From Paracentrotus lividus (Eukaryota; Echinodermata; Echinoidea; Camarodonta; Echinidae): DNA of 64,000 nucleotides. A program made the translations under genes and the position numbers. Position 1 is the stretch's first letter; each line of letters starts with the position of its first letter. This document shows positions 1 through 12,034 of this stretch, piece after piece. Below the pieces are notes generated by a model, which was not told the origin of the DNA, made no database searches, and was given only the letters and a program-made list of their open reading frames with translations. Where the stretch lies: NCBI GenBank assembly GCA_940671915.1, contig CALNVZ010002974.1, positions 38,493,260-38,557,259 on the forward strand. The letters run 5' to 3'.

Positions 1-41
1 TTTTCCCTCTATCTACCTTTGTATCATGATCTCTTTTCTAC

Positions 42-445
42 TTAAAGGGAATCTAGTGTAGTGGGAAAGGAGAGCCATGGGTCAACAAAATAATTGTGAG
101 CTTTCGAATAATTTTCAAGCTATTTAGGAAGAATTTTATAGTCGAAAGTTCTACTGAAAAGGATTGCTCTTCAAATGCCCTCATAGTGATAATATGACAT
201 AAAAAGCTGATATGTTCGGGTCCCGAACAAGTGAGTACATGTACATGAAGTCCCACACATGCATTTTTATGTGCAGTGCATGTTACTCTCAGAAGAATTT
301 GGTAAATTTCTTATCTTTTTCTGGATTCCAAAACCTCACATCAATAAATAATTATTAGGTGCATTATTATCAATATTTCCCATCACTTTTGAGACAGCGT
401 CTTCCACTTTTCAATCTCATGACTACAACGCTAGATTAGCTTTAC
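42..445 (-). mobile_element. TTAA-flanked MITE, family 1, diverged copy
   Basis: Reverse-orientation copy of the element at 8490-8870 and 20788-21163. It begins with TTAA then AGGGAATCTAGTGTAGTGGG, which is the inverted 3' end of the other copies. Its far end (about 441-445) is degraded. The order of internal blocks matches the other copies (GAGCTTTC, AAACCTCAC, TTGAGACAGCGTCTTCC). There is no coding capacity; the 67-codon open frame here is repeat-derived. A TTAA target suggests mobilisation by a piggyBac-like transposase, which is inference. Confidence 0.7.
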
Positions 446-682
446 GATCTGAAACATTCATCTTTTGAATTTTTGGTAGTATACATTTCTTAATGTGGAG
501 ACAAATCCATTAGTAAAAGCTTGAAAACCATCAATCTAAAGATGTGATAATTAAAAGCAATACATTTCATTGCACTGCATTTTTCATGAAATATTTGGAA
601 CATGAAGGTGCATGTATATATTTTTTGTTCAAAATCAATTATTTCAATTATTCCTGAATAAGGGCGGGCTTGAAAACACTTT

Positions 683-993
683 GGCCCGTATTCACAAAGG
701 TGGCCTAAAGTTAAGCCTAGCTTAAATCTGTGGTTTGAATATGACTAGCAAAATGGGATGCAATCTCGAAAGCAAATGTTTGATTTATCAGAATTGTTGG
801 CACTTAAACTATTAAAAACTGCATGGGAATGATAAGTCCAAAGTTTCTTAACCACTAAAGCAGGATTCCAAAATCCATTAAACGTGTACGGAACATTGAA
901 ACGTAGACACATTTGTCTCCCCTTTTGATAGCCACAGTTAAAGCACAGATTTAAGCCAGGCTTAACTTTAGGTCACCTTTGTGAATACGGGCC
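683..993. mobile_element. Foldback MITE with ~50-bp inverted ends
   Basis: The left end GGCCCGTATTCACAAAGGTG is repeated in inverted form at the right end. The two arms match over about 50 bp with two or three mismatches (683-732 and 944-993). The middle (about 210 bp) is AT-rich with no open frame. No clear target duplication is visible because both flanks are T-rich. Superfamily not assigned. Confidence 0.8.
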
Positions 994-1680
994 TTTTAGA
1001 AAATATAAACCTACACCTCAAAACACCCATACATGTGGATGTGAATAGAACCCAAGATGACCTAGTGATTCAATTCATTGAAGATACTATCCTGGTGCTT
1101 CCTGCATTAAAGGGATTACTTCACGAGAAGTAAAAAAGATTTTTATTTTCCTTCCACAGACTGCAGTGCTAACTTAAGCATAGCCAGCTACACTGCAACG
1201 GTTTTCAGTCATCAATATCTCGTCAATTAAACGACCGATTAGCTTCAAAATCTCTGGTGATTCCTGTATGACTTTAAGGTTTGCAATCATGATAATAGCA
1301 TTAGCTGGGAGTGTAACTTTTTTTACATCCTGAATGAACTTAGACAATCCCTTTAAATGTACTAGAATAAGATAATTGAGTTGTCAACGGTCAAGTATAA
1401 AATTGACCTTCCTAAGTAAGCACTGCTCAAAAAAGAAGGAGGGAATCGAGATGACCATTTGATCAATGCTCTTCGACATGCACGCATCATGGCACTTTAA
1501 TGCTGCTTGATATAAAGAGACATACCTCCACTTCAGAGAACTTCTATTCCTTATCAATCTCTCACATTCTCTTTCTTTTTTTTTTCTCCTACATTCCTGC
1601 TTAAGTCTCTTGTCTTCTTATTTCCCTCTTCTCTTCTTCTGTTTTGTGTCCTTTATTGCAGGAGAATATACTTGTTTCTA
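994..1680. other. Non-coding stretch
   Basis: AT-rich sequence with a pyrimidine-rich tract at about 1555-1640. No exon, RNA gene or repeat boundary could be supported. Confidence 0.5.
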
Positions 1681-2138
1681 CACTGTAAAAAAAATGAGTA
1701 GAATCTTACCCAATACTGAGCAAAAAGGTAACTCGCGTGAAATTGAGTAAAAAATATTACTCATGCAGTAGAGCCAAATGTTACTCAGAAAAGAGTAACT
1801 TTTAGTCAGCTATGTATCATTCCTAGCTTCGAAAGGAGTAAACAATTAATTTACTCATTTTCTTGCGAGTTACCTTTTTACTAGCTCTGTTAAGCGTAAA
1901 CAAAATTTACTCCGTTGGGAGTAAAGCATTAGTTTACTCATTTTCTTGCGAGTTACCTTTTTACTCTGTTAAGAGTAAACAAAATTTACTCCGTTGGGAC
2001 TAAAGCATAATTATGTTTACTCATTTTCTTGCGCGTTATCTTTTTACTAGCTCTGTTAAGCGTAAACAAAATTTACTCCGTTGGGAGTAAAGCATTAGTT
2101 TACTCATTTTCTTGCGAGTTACCTTTTTTTTTACAGTG
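1681..2138. mobile_element. TA-flanked CACTG-type MITE with internal 83-bp tandem array
   Basis: The ends are CACTGTAAAAAA and TTTTTTACAGTG, directly flanked by TA on both sides (1679-1680, 2139-2140), as expected for a Tc1/mariner-like target. The right two thirds is a tandem array of an 83-bp unit at 1850-1932, 1933-2015 and 2016-2098, plus a partial unit to about 2127. Each unit carries TTTACTCATTTTCTTGCGAG and ends near GGGAGTAAAGCATTAG. TTACTC or GAGTAA recurs in both orientations, so the array may multiply a subterminal binding motif. Non-autonomous; the open frame across it is not a gene. Confidence 0.8.
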
Positions 2139-2140
2139 TA

Positions 2141-3262
2141 AGGAGGCAATGTTCTTAATTGTTTCACCTTCATTAGACATAGACATGTTTTTTTTTTCTT
2201 CTTCAAAGCTAAAGTACTAATGTAAAGTATGATTTATTTTAAAGTCTAAATGAAAATATCACTTAATATACCCTCCCCCCCCCCTCTCCCCTCTCTCTCT
2301 GCTTTTCCATGTCTGCCTTCTGTGTTTTCTTTTCTCTCCTTCTTCTTCCTCTTATTCTTGTTCATCCTCTTCTTCTTTTTTTTAATTTTTGGTATTCTTT
2401 TTTCTTCAAGACAATGGTAGTTCTACATCCTTCAACCTTATGAATATATCATTTTCCAAGAAAAATTATGTTGAAGTGCTGTGTTCGTCTACATGAGATG
2501 TGAAAGTGTTTTTCATAGCTATAGTATTGCACATCAGCACTGTGTTATTGTCGCGTCATACGAGTGAAGAGAGGTTTTCAGCTTGTTATCTTAGGTCGAT
2601 ATCACATTCAGCATACAGGCAAGACTGCCCACTTGTCACCTTTACAATACATGCTTTTTCATCAAGCATCTTATCTGAATAGAAGGCAAGATACATCAAA
2701 CATAATAAAGAATGTTTATCTTCAGCATTTTTCTCTTTCTGTGATTGTATTGCATTTATCTTGCTTTCCATGTAATCTGTATGACTCAAGAGAAGTGTTT
2801 ATTTTTTATATTTCTATCCTCATCTCTCTCTTTCATGAGAACTATGGGTCCTTGCATGCCATCTCAAGCAGCCCCTTCAAATATTTTCATTTCCCTTGTC
2901 CAATCCTTTTAGAGCTTCATGAGCAAGTGCTATATTTACATTGTTCACAGGCTGTGGGAGTATTATAGTCTCATGTCATTCTGGGATGAATGTAAGAAGA
3001 AAATTCAATAAAAGTTTAATATAAACATATAATCTAATCAATTTACTAGTATTCAATCAATCAACCTTTACAGGTTTTACCGCTGAACTACTGTACTTTG
3101 CTTTCAAAATGAAATTCACACTTCTTGTGAAGGCTTTTCAAAACATATATAGCCATACACCTTTAAGGCAGCCTCCATTATTGCAGGTTATTTGTTCTAA
3201 CTGGTTAAGCAGTCCCTGCCCTCAATTTTACGCAAGGCAGGCGTATCATCTCCGCCGCTGAC
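2141..3262. other. Non-coding stretch with pyrimidine microsatellite
   Basis: A C/T-rich run lies at 2271-2312, followed by TTC-rich sequence to 2400. The open frames at 2500-2968 overlap each other in different frames and have no splice or domain support. Confidence 0.5.
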
Positions 3263-3379
3263 CTAAATGCTACAATAGAAATGGCCTGGATCTTTTCCCT
3301 GTATTTTCACAAGGAATCCCTTGAGATGGTCACCAATGTAGAACCTAATTTCATAAGTCTTGTCAATCGTACAAGTTTG
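3263..3379 (-). CDS. Possible terminal coding exon, tudor-like flavour
   Basis: On the minus strand an acceptor-like TACGTCAG ends just above 3379. It opens a 38-codon frame starting QTCTIDKTYEIRFYIGDH and ending near GKDPGHFYCSI before TAG (3263-3265). The run of PGHFYC after a VKI strand resembles the beta-strand pattern of tudor domains, but this is too short to assign a family. The polypyrimidine tract is only moderate and no donor is needed if it is a last exon. It could equally be a relic of a pseudogene. No link in frame to the other minus-strand exons could be made. Confidence 0.3.
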   Translation of the reverse strand, partial: QTCTIDKTYEIRFYIGDHLKGFLVKIQGKDPGHFYCSI

Positions 3380-5207
3380 CTGACGTACACAGAAGAATTT
3401 ACATGAGAATATCCTGGAACAGAACTAGATCAGTCAAGTGATATATCTACCTATGAGATCTATCCTTATTCCTCAGGGACAAATTTTTCATAAATTGTCA
3501 TTTCTACTTCGAGCTGTTCAGACAACTTCTTTTTCTTCTTCTCTCGACTCATATGACATAAATTATTTTAAAAAACAACTGTTTTGATTGCCGGATATAG
3601 ATTACATTCAAACCATTTCAAAATTCACAAAAACAGGAATGATTTATATAGGGCCTACAATATATGTTCCAAGAAGAATAAAAAAAAGGTAACTGTGTAT
3701 CAATCTTATTTCAACAAGAAGGTATAAGGTAACACGAAAGTAATTCTTAAAAGGAATAAAAATCTCAGTTAACCACACGAAAAACAAAAGTTATCAATAT
3801 CATACAATGTAGCAACACAAATGAAATCAGAACTTTATAGACATAAAACTGGACACTTTTTCTGAAAGCATGGTTTAACTTCTCAGTGGCTAATGTTCCC
3901 TCCTTTCTTACCTTTTGGCAGATGAATGCAAGAAGGATGCTTCGATTGTATAAAATTATGAGTTAACACCTTTTTTCATTTAATCAGCAAATAAACATGA
4001 ATATTACACAAAGAAGTGATCACGACCACTACAAAATCAAATTAACCTTCTCCAACATCAACAATCATTTACAATATTAGACAGGAATTTGATTAAGCTG
4101 GAGGGAGAAGAAATGCATGGTGCCCACTCAACATCTCTGGGTGAAATATTAGGAGGAGAGGAATGATGACGATTCTTCTCACGTTTGACGCAGAGTGAGA
4201 GCTAATCACGGGAACAGAGGCTGAGTCTATATGGACAACGCCAGACGCAAGGTGGAAGCAATAAACGTGAGCAAGCTAACTGAAATTGGACCCCATCCTC
4301 TCCTCTTCTTCTCTCTTGTAATATCATGAAATGTCGCTTGTGAATGCAGTGTGATACCTTTACCTCAACCATACGCCAAAATGACTTATTTTACTTTAAA
4401 CAAAATGTAGATGGTTAATCAATATACTGTTATTGTTTATTAGCCCATGCAAAGGACCAGAAAATTGCTTATATTAACTCTAAATCCCATAATAAGAAGC
4501 ATACAAAGATAATTGGTTTTAATTTCTTCAAGGAAGAGGGGGAGCAGAGCTTCTACGATGGAGCCTTGGTTGGATATGAGTAACTGGGCGATTCCAAGCT
4601 TTTATTGGTTTTGTTTCTTTGTTCTTTTCTGTTATTTCTGTGTCCTGTAGGACACGGTACTGTTTTTCATTTCTATTGTACAGGATGAGTAAGTCTTGAT
4701 TTATGTACCCCTTCTGGTACTACTTGATCACCATCGATCACACAAATATTCTTTTGTTTTCATGTCAAAAAGAGGTGAAATCTCATTAAAAAGTCCTGTA
4801 CAACACAGCATGGAATCGCCCAATTATTTACATTTTTTGCTGACCTTCAAAAAAACATCCTCTTGTAATTGATAGGCTCATTTACCATTAGACAATACTT
4901 TGACATCTTAAACACTCAGGGGGATCGATGGCTAATATGATTCTTTACATTTATTATGAGGGCACATGATGCTAAGGGGGCTTATAAGTGATTGATGAGC
5001 TGCCAGTCCCTGGATGGCTGTTCAGCCATGAAGGTGAAGCACTTTCCTCTAATTACCTTGAGGATTTGTGAAGATGTAAGGCGTTACAAAATCTTACTTT
5101 ATCTACAATTTTTATATAATATTAGCAGTATTGTCTGTAAAAAGATTGTAAGCTGTTATTAAAGGCCTGTTAGGTATTCCTCAAAGATTTTGTTTATCTT
5201 ATTTATT
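3380..5207. other. Non-coding stretch
   Basis: AT-rich sequence. A moderately GC-balanced, non-repetitive block lies at 4090-4330 and another at 4540-4620, but no exon with both a frame and splice sites could be defined. Possible conserved non-coding DNA. Confidence 0.4.
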
Positions 5208-5528
5208 TTTTTATTTATGTACACAGTAATAATAGTAACAATGGTTATCCTCGCTTATAAAGCACTTTACACATCTTCATCAGAAATCTCTAAGCCCTCT
5301 ACAATTATGCAGCAAATTACCCTAGCTTGAACAATGCAGCTTGTAAGATGCACTGTTTTTCAAGAAATAAATATTCCTACCCCATTAACCTCACCTGGGT
5401 TGAGTGCAGCAAACTACGGATGATATTCTTGCTGAATGAAATTAACCCTGGGAGTGGGATTAGAACCTGAAACCCTATGATTGAGAAATGAGCGTCGGAA
5501 CCACTACACCACGATGCTTCCACTAGTA
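5208..5528 (-). mobile_element. tRNA-derived SINE
   Basis: Read on the minus strand, the head has an A-box-like TGGTGTAGTGG and, about 40 bases on, a B-box-like GGTTCTAATCC, the RNA polymerase III promoter of a tRNA-derived SINE. The body continues to a tail containing GTAAAGTGCTTTATAAG and short AT-rich repeats (5208-5260), like the 3' ends of L2/CR1-type LINEs. Same architecture as 53676-54022. Confidence 0.75.
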
Positions 5529-5767
5529 GCCTCTTCCAGACATTAAAAACATGTACACAATTCTGTTCATCTTTTTATTATCATGGACAAGCATCTTTGA
5601 TTAAGAATGAGGGGTCAGTCTTTTACATGAACTTTACACTGGAAACTGATTAAATTGAAACACGGCAGCAAAGTGCGAAGACCTTATTTTAAGCACGGTA
5701 AGTATCAGTCTTGGTTTGTTGAACACCGGGCAACACTAGGCTACATCAACAGAAGATGACAACGTGA

Positions 5768-7060
5768 CTGTGCATTCACCCTCCCTCTGGGCCTGATTAT
5801 CAAGCAGTCTACCATGGCAAGATACACAGTGACAGAGACATGTCTATGCTCATCATACATCGCTCTTTACCTATCCACCTACACACTCACTCACTCACAC
5901 ACCCACACACACATCTTCTCACTCACTCCGGGCCTGATAATCAAGCAGTTTGCCATGACCAGATAGACACTGACAGACACTTGTCTATGCTCATCATATA
6001 TCGCTATCCAACCACCCACAAAAGAACTTACACACACTCACTCACCCACACACACACACACACACACATACACACACACCCTGATTCTGGGCTTGATTAT
6101 CAAACAGTCTACCATGACCAAATACACAGTGACAAGGAGCTGTCTATGCTCATCATACATTGCTATCCACCGACCTACCCGCACACGTATTCTCCAACCA
6201 ACTCACCCACTCACTCACCCACTCACTCGCTCCGAGCCTGATTATCAAGCAGTATACCATGACCAGATACACAGTGACAGAGACCTGTCTTTGCTCATCA
6301 TACATCACTATCTTCCTACCCACCCACACGTACTCACCCTTTTATCCACTCACTCGTTCCCTAACCCACCCACTCACTCACCCACTCACTCTCTCTGGGC
6401 ATGATTATCAAGCAGTCTCCCATGACCAAATACACAATGACAAGGACCTTTCTATGCTCATCATACATCTCTATCCACCCACCCACATAGCTACTCACCC
6501 ACTAAACCACCTACCAAACTACCCACTCACTCACTCTTGGTCTGATTATGAAACAGTCTGCCATGACCAGATACACAGTTACAAGGACCTGTCTTTGCTC
6601 ACCATACATCACTCTCTACATATCCACCACACACTCACTCACCAAACTACCCACTCACTCCAGGTCTAATTAGCGCAGTCTGCCATGACCAGATACATAG
6701 TAACAAGGACCTGTCTACACTCATCATACATCGCTATCCACCCATCCACAAAAGAACTTATAAACACTCACACACACACCCTCACTCTATGTCTGATTAT
6801 CAAGCAGTATACCATGACCAGATACACAGTGACAGAGACAAGTCTACGCTCATCAGACATCGCTATCTACCCAACACACACACATAATCACCCACACACC
6901 TACATACACACACACTCACCCACTCACTCACTCTAGGCCTGATTATGAAGCAGTCTGCCAAGAACAGATACACAATGACAGAGGACTGTCTATGCTCATC
7001 ATACATCACTATCTACCTATCCACTCACCCACACACTCACCCACACACTCATCAGAGGCA
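5768..7060 (+). repeat. Minisatellite, nine copies of a ~145-bp unit
   Basis: The core GATTATCAAGCAGTCT recurs near 5795, 5935, 6095, 6240, 6402, 6543, 6666, 6793 and 6941. Each core is followed by CCATGACCAGATACACAGTG, then CTCATCATACATCGCTATC and a variable CACTCAC/CACACA run. Unit spacing varies from about 120 to 165 bp, mainly through the microsatellite part. The long overlapping open frames across it (for example 5840-6241 and 6160-6669) are consequences of the repeat and have no protein evidence. Confidence 0.9.
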
Positions 7061-7165
7061 AACAAGTTGCCACCTTCTATGTTGTAACCCCATACTTGAC
7101 CCAACTGTATGTTCTAGATGATTCAAAAGGAGATATAGCACTGAACCCCCAACCCACCGCCCCCC

Positions 7166-7190
7166 AAAAAAAAAAAAAAAAAAAAAAAAA
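7166..7190. repeat. Poly(A) tract
   Basis: 25 consecutive A following a C-rich run. It may be the scar of a retroposed insertion, but no element body was recognised upstream. Confidence 0.85.
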
Positions 7191-7264
7191 GATGTGACAG
7201 CACATCTTATAAAAATATGCCTGTGCGGCTCTTAAAAAATAATATGTTCACCTCTGTGACTCTT

Positions 7265-7425
7265 GAGCTTTGATCTGCATCCTCCAAAATTTAGTCAGAT
7301 CATCTTCCAATATACTAATATAAAAGCAAGTTTGTAGATCCAAATTTCAAATGGTTCTTGAGATATGGCGAGAATGAGCAAACAGAAGGTACAAATGCAT
7401 GGACAGATGAACGACCAGTAAACAT
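7265..7425 (+). mobile_element. Truncated relative of the hairpin-ended element at 34340-35128
   Basis: Contains diverged blocks in the same order as the larger element: TCAGATCATCTTCC, then CAAATGGTTCTTGAGATAT, then GAGCAAACAG and a GGACAGATGAACGACC stretch replacing its GGAC/GTAC run. The terminal hairpin is not recognisable. Confidence 0.6.
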
Positions 7426-8485
7426 GATTTTGAAAATGATTATGGCAACAAAATATGTATGTATCTGTAAATAAAATTTAGAAAGTAAAAAAAAGTTTTC
7501 AATGACTAAGGCATAATAAAAAAATGGTGGATAGAAAAAAGTATATGTTACCACGTCAAAGTAAAATGCATGATGTTACCTTGTTTAGAATAATACAATA
7601 AACTTATGAATCTCAGTCAGTTCTCCTCATCTCTCTTCTAATAGTGGAATAGATTGTAATTAGAGCATGAATAATGCAAATGCCAATAAAACATAATTCA
7701 AAGCTTAGCTACAAAGCCTGCCATGGTACAGACGATATTAGCATTTCCAATTTATTGTATATATAGAGAACAACTTGTTTCAATTTCCGCATATATCGAA
7801 GCCATCTCATTATTAGGGCCCCAGACTAATTAATTTCTTGTCAAACATGTACACACCCATAAACCAATCATCTGATAATGAATATTACAATGAAAACTGA
7901 TTAAAGTCAAAATAGATGCTATCGGATGTGGTTTCCAAGGCAACACATCAGCCAGTAGGTACCAACCTGTCTCTGCTGGTTACCACATTATTCTGACATG
8001 GGGGCCTACTCTAGGGCAGCTAATCCACAGCTCTATTCATTTTGGTGTGTGCAATTTAAAAACATGAGGATTTAAATAATGATTGCAATGATTGTTCTAA
8101 TTGACCTAACTACTGTAAAAGCTATTACAAGCTTGTAACAGACTACTTTTTTTCCCCCGTATAACTGTATTTAAAGCCTGTTTATAGTTTTGATAAGATT
8201 GAAATATCAATTCTATCTAAAAGTGTAATATTGAAATTATATTTGTGTAAATCAGAAAAGACCATGGCATGTGAGAATAAAAAACTTGATTTGATCATTT
8301 ACTCTTTGCTAAACATTGGTAGCTGTGTTATCTTTTTCCATGTACACGTAAGTATCCTATTCTCTATCCCTCAAGGAACTAATAAACCCAATTCTCAACC
8401 TATTTCTTTTTCGTCTTCTTTTCTTCTTCTTCTTCTCTTTTTTTTTTCCAGGGGGGGGGGGGGTAAACTACATCACACCCTTCAA
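7426..8485. other. Non-coding stretch with homopolymer runs
   Basis: AT-rich. A TTC/T-rich run followed by a run of 13 G lies at 8408-8463. The short open frames here have no coding support. Confidence 0.5.
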
Positions 8486-8489
8486 TTAA

Positions 8490-8870
8490 AGTGAAACTAT
8501 TGTTCTTGTCATAACATTGAAATGTAGAAGACACTGTCTAAAAGTGATTTGGAAAGGTTGATAACAGTTCACCTAAGAATTATTTTGTGCTGTGAGGTTT
8601 GGGATTGATAAGAAATTAACCCAATTCAGCTTCGAGTCACATGGACTTACACAGAAATGCATACAAAAAAAACACACAAAATGTTCGGGACCCAAACATA
8701 TCGCTGTTTTGGTATATTTTGGGTCATATTATGACTATTACTATTAGGGCAATTAAAGAGCAATCTTTTATTGTGGAGCTTGTTATTATGATACTCTTCC
8801 CAAATAGCATGAAAATAACAGGAAAGCTCACAATAATTTTCTTCATCTTTTCCACTACACTAGATTCCCT
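8490..8870 (+). mobile_element. TTAA-flanked MITE, family 1, best-preserved copy
   Basis: Flanked by TTAA at 8486-8489 and 8871-8874. The ends are AGTGAAACTA and TAGATTCCCT, imperfect inverted repeats. Internal landmarks are GAAGACACTGTCTAAAAGTG, TTTTGTGCTGTGAGG and ATGTTCGGGACCCAAACAT. The family recurs at 20788-21163 and, inverted, at 42-445. It is about 380 bp with no transposase. The 77-codon open frame inside is incidental. Confidence 0.85.
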
Positions 8871-8874
8871 TTAA

Positions 8875-9475
8875 AAGATAAAGGGAAACCCCAATTTTGA
8901 TATGCAGACTGACACAGTGATTGGATTGTACATGTAACATGAGCGCTTCCTCATTACGCTCGTATACAGCCTATATTTACAGATATTTAATTGAACTTTG
9001 AAGCCAGAGGCAGGCTGCACGGAAATAGTTGTTGAGATGTTCTGATTACCAAAGGATTAATGTTTCTGGAGTTCAAGTTAAACAGTAAAGTTAGATTCTT
9101 CGTCTTATGAATGGGTCTGCATCTAAGGAAATTTCAACGGACAAGTATATATATGTCCTATGAATTTCTTAATCAAATAAAATCTTAATCAAATATATGG
9201 TGGACATGGTCAATGAGCAATGACTGGAAATATAGTTTCTTTGCCCAATTCTTCTTTCAACAGGATCTCATCCTGTTTTTAAATCAATCAATATTAATAA
9301 GCATTTTTTATTCTTAATTGCTCAAATCATGCACTACAAAGCTAAAGAAATGCATAAGACACTGAATCCCAAACAAATCCTTAATACTATTTGTAGTACC
9401 GGTACTGAATGTTAACTTTATGCTATATAGAGTTATTTATTTTCTTATTTAATATTTCACTACTTTCAAAAGCAT
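8875..9475. other. Non-coding stretch
   Basis: AT-rich with nothing recognisable. Confidence 0.5.
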
Positions 9476-9640
9476 CTTCTAGCCTGTAATATGGCAGCCA
9501 GCGAGCATGGGCTTGATCCAATGAACAGGGTAATAATGAACTGTAAAGCACTTGGAGCATTTTATCTGGAAAAACATCATATAAATGATAACCAGATGTT
9601 ATTATTATTATTATTATTAATATTATTTTTACTAACATCA
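9476..9640 (+). mobile_element. L2-like LINE/SINE 3' tail
   Basis: Contains CTGTAAAGCACTTGG followed by ACATCATATAAATGATAACC and an (ATT)n run at 9600-9620. This matches the stereotyped 3' tail (TAAAGCGCTTTG...TATATAAAT...ATTATT) of L2/CR1-clade LINEs and the SINEs that use them. No tRNA-like head is visible upstream, so this is a truncated insertion. Confidence 0.65.
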
Positions 9641-11529
9641 CAAAAGAAAACTGCATTGTGATATTGGTAGCACAAGAATATTGAGGCGGTTGTATCTACA
9701 GTATAAAGAGAATGTCACATCATAAGAACATCCTCTTTTCCATCCAGCCTGCCTGCTACAAGCACATTTCATGTTAATCAACATTGATTGAGAGACCGCA
9801 GGGGTAAGAGCAGCTCTTGATTGGACACCATATAGCCATCACCCAGGGGCAGAACAAGACCCCATTAGATCATCATCCCGGAGGGATGGAGACCGGTGTG
9901 TGGAAGGGAAGAGGTAATGGATGGTGTTGCTTAAGATAGAAACTAATTATAGCTCCTCAGAGAATGCGCTCTGGTAATAAATATTTATACAATGCATTAA
10001 ATATGGAGGGCTCTTGTTTTTAAAACATGTCATAAAGCATTTATTTGATTTTAGGTTTTATGCTGGTTTATATCAGTATCTCTTCCACATGTAACTTCCA
10101 TTTCACTGTCTTACTTGTAAAGGTACAGCACAAATCCTTTTAGACTGTCAAATTTTCTTTTCATTCTTTTTGCCCCCAAAAAGCAAACTGACAAACTTTC
10201 TCTCTCTCTCTCTCTCCTTTCAATTTGTTGTAACAAGAATCTACTAGTCAATAAGCCAATCGATGCATCAGATTGGTGTTTTAAAAAGGCATAGAGAGTG
10301 TGTGAAGGAGGTGGGAAGAAAGGAAGGTTATAATTTATATTCAAATCAATTAAATGATACATTAAGGTACATTAAAGATCCTTAAATGACCTTATAATGA
10401 CTACTTTAAATAGAGGGCGATTCAAATCTTTCTTATACCATATAAAGATGAGATCGTATTACCATGCAATGAGATTTCAACATTTATCTTCAAGAGAAGG
10501 GAAACACAAGGAGAGCACTAGTAGCAATAGAAACCGAAGTGCTAATGATGTTTATCAACTTTGATCAATAAAATTCCTTAAGGTCCTTGGATTTATTGGA
10601 TACATGATACCAATCCTGTCAGTTCGGGAATTGAACAAATTGAAAAATCCAAGGTTTAATCACATATGCGGGGGAAAAAATCATTGTTAAATACTAAATT
10701 TCTTTCTCTTATGTGGTATGCCCTGTTGTTCATTTTCTCTTTTATTCTAAGCGCATTTAGGACTTTAATTCATTTTTTGTGATATGCAATTTACAAAAAT
10801 GGTTCATTATTATTATTATTATTGTTATAATTAAATTTTGTGGCACTCTGCTGACGATGGTTGAAAGAATTGAAGATTTACAAGCGAAAAGTTTAATTAA
10901 AGTTTACACACGTATATACTGATATCAAATCAGACAGGTTGATGTCCTACATGATCGATTAGCCAGCATATCAATTCTTGATATCATCATACATACCAGC
11001 ACCCTTTGATTCTCAGAACTGATAGTAACTTGAGCACTCTACAGAGTGGATACAAATCACATAATTATTATATTATTATTATTACTCGCACATTTAAATA
11101 AAATCATGTTGAGGAAATATACCTTGATATTTACATAAACAGTACCTTCTACATTTACTGAATGCAGCATACTCATATTTCATATTTGCAACGGAAAATT
11201 CTAAGCTGAGCTGTACAGCATGAACTTCCCTTTGTGAATTTAAAAAACAATGAAAAGTGACTTTTTGATAGATGAACATTTTCTATGAATAAAATTTCCT
11301 GTTATTTTTCATCAGAAAAATGACGTTCTAAAACCATTTTCCATGAATAATATTCCATTAAACAGGAAGTAATGAAAGAGCTTTAAAGACCACTTTGTAT
11401 GGTAATCACAGTCTTTTCTCCATTATCGGATGTGTGGGAGGGATTTCATCATTTTTCTTTCTTTAAAGAGTCAGAGCAATGATAATGGTTAAATTATGGG
11501 AATACTTTCACACAACTGCTTTCTTTCAC
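9641..11529. other. Non-coding stretch
   Basis: (TC)n at 10197-10217 and short ATT runs near 10806 and 11065. The less AT-rich block at 9770-9960 is non-repetitive and could be conserved regulatory DNA, but no motif was identified. Confidence 0.45.
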
Positions 11530-11533
11530 TTAA

Positions 11534-12030
11534 AGGGGAAGTTCACCCTGGAATTTTATTGGTCTTAAAAAATGAAGAAAAATAATAAAACAATATTAGT
11601 GAAAGTTTGAAGAAAATCGACCAAAAAAATAGCGAAGTTATGAATATTTAAAGTTTTGATTGTGTGACGTCACGTGCGAGCAGCTCTCCCATTGGTTGTG
11701 TATATAAATTCCATAAATTTGTCTTTTTGTCATGGTTCTTGATAAAGGAATGGGTCAATTTGATATAGTCATGTATATGAACATATGTTTGATGATATAT
11801 CGCCCGCATAGCTGACATAATTAATTTCTTTTGAAAAAAATGACATTTTATGGAATTTACACTACATAACACATAGGAGATCTGCTCGCATGTGACGTCA
11901 CAGAATCAAAACTTTGAATATTCATAACTTCATAATTTTTTGGTCGATTTTCTCCAAACCTTCACTCATATTTTTCTTTTATTTTTCTTCATTTTTTAAG
12001 ACCAATAAAATTCCAGGGTGAACTTCCCCT
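11534..12030. mobile_element. TTAA-flanked palindromic MITE with ~190-bp arms
   Basis: Flanked by TTAA at 11530-11533 and 12031-12034. The arms begin AGGGGAAGTTCACCCTGGAA and are complementary over about 190 bp on each side (11534-11725 against 11840-12030), including a GTGACGTCAC block in both. The unpaired centre is about 115 bp. Its TTAA target resembles family 1 but the sequence is unrelated. The minus-strand open frame at 11648-11872 is inside the palindrome. Confidence 0.9.
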
Positions 12031-12034
12031 TTAA

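Noticed and set aside
5840..6669. Long overlapping plus-strand frames (133-169 codons) rich in H, T, L and P
   Set aside because: They are the 145-bp minisatellite read in several frames; all frames are open because the unit lacks stops.
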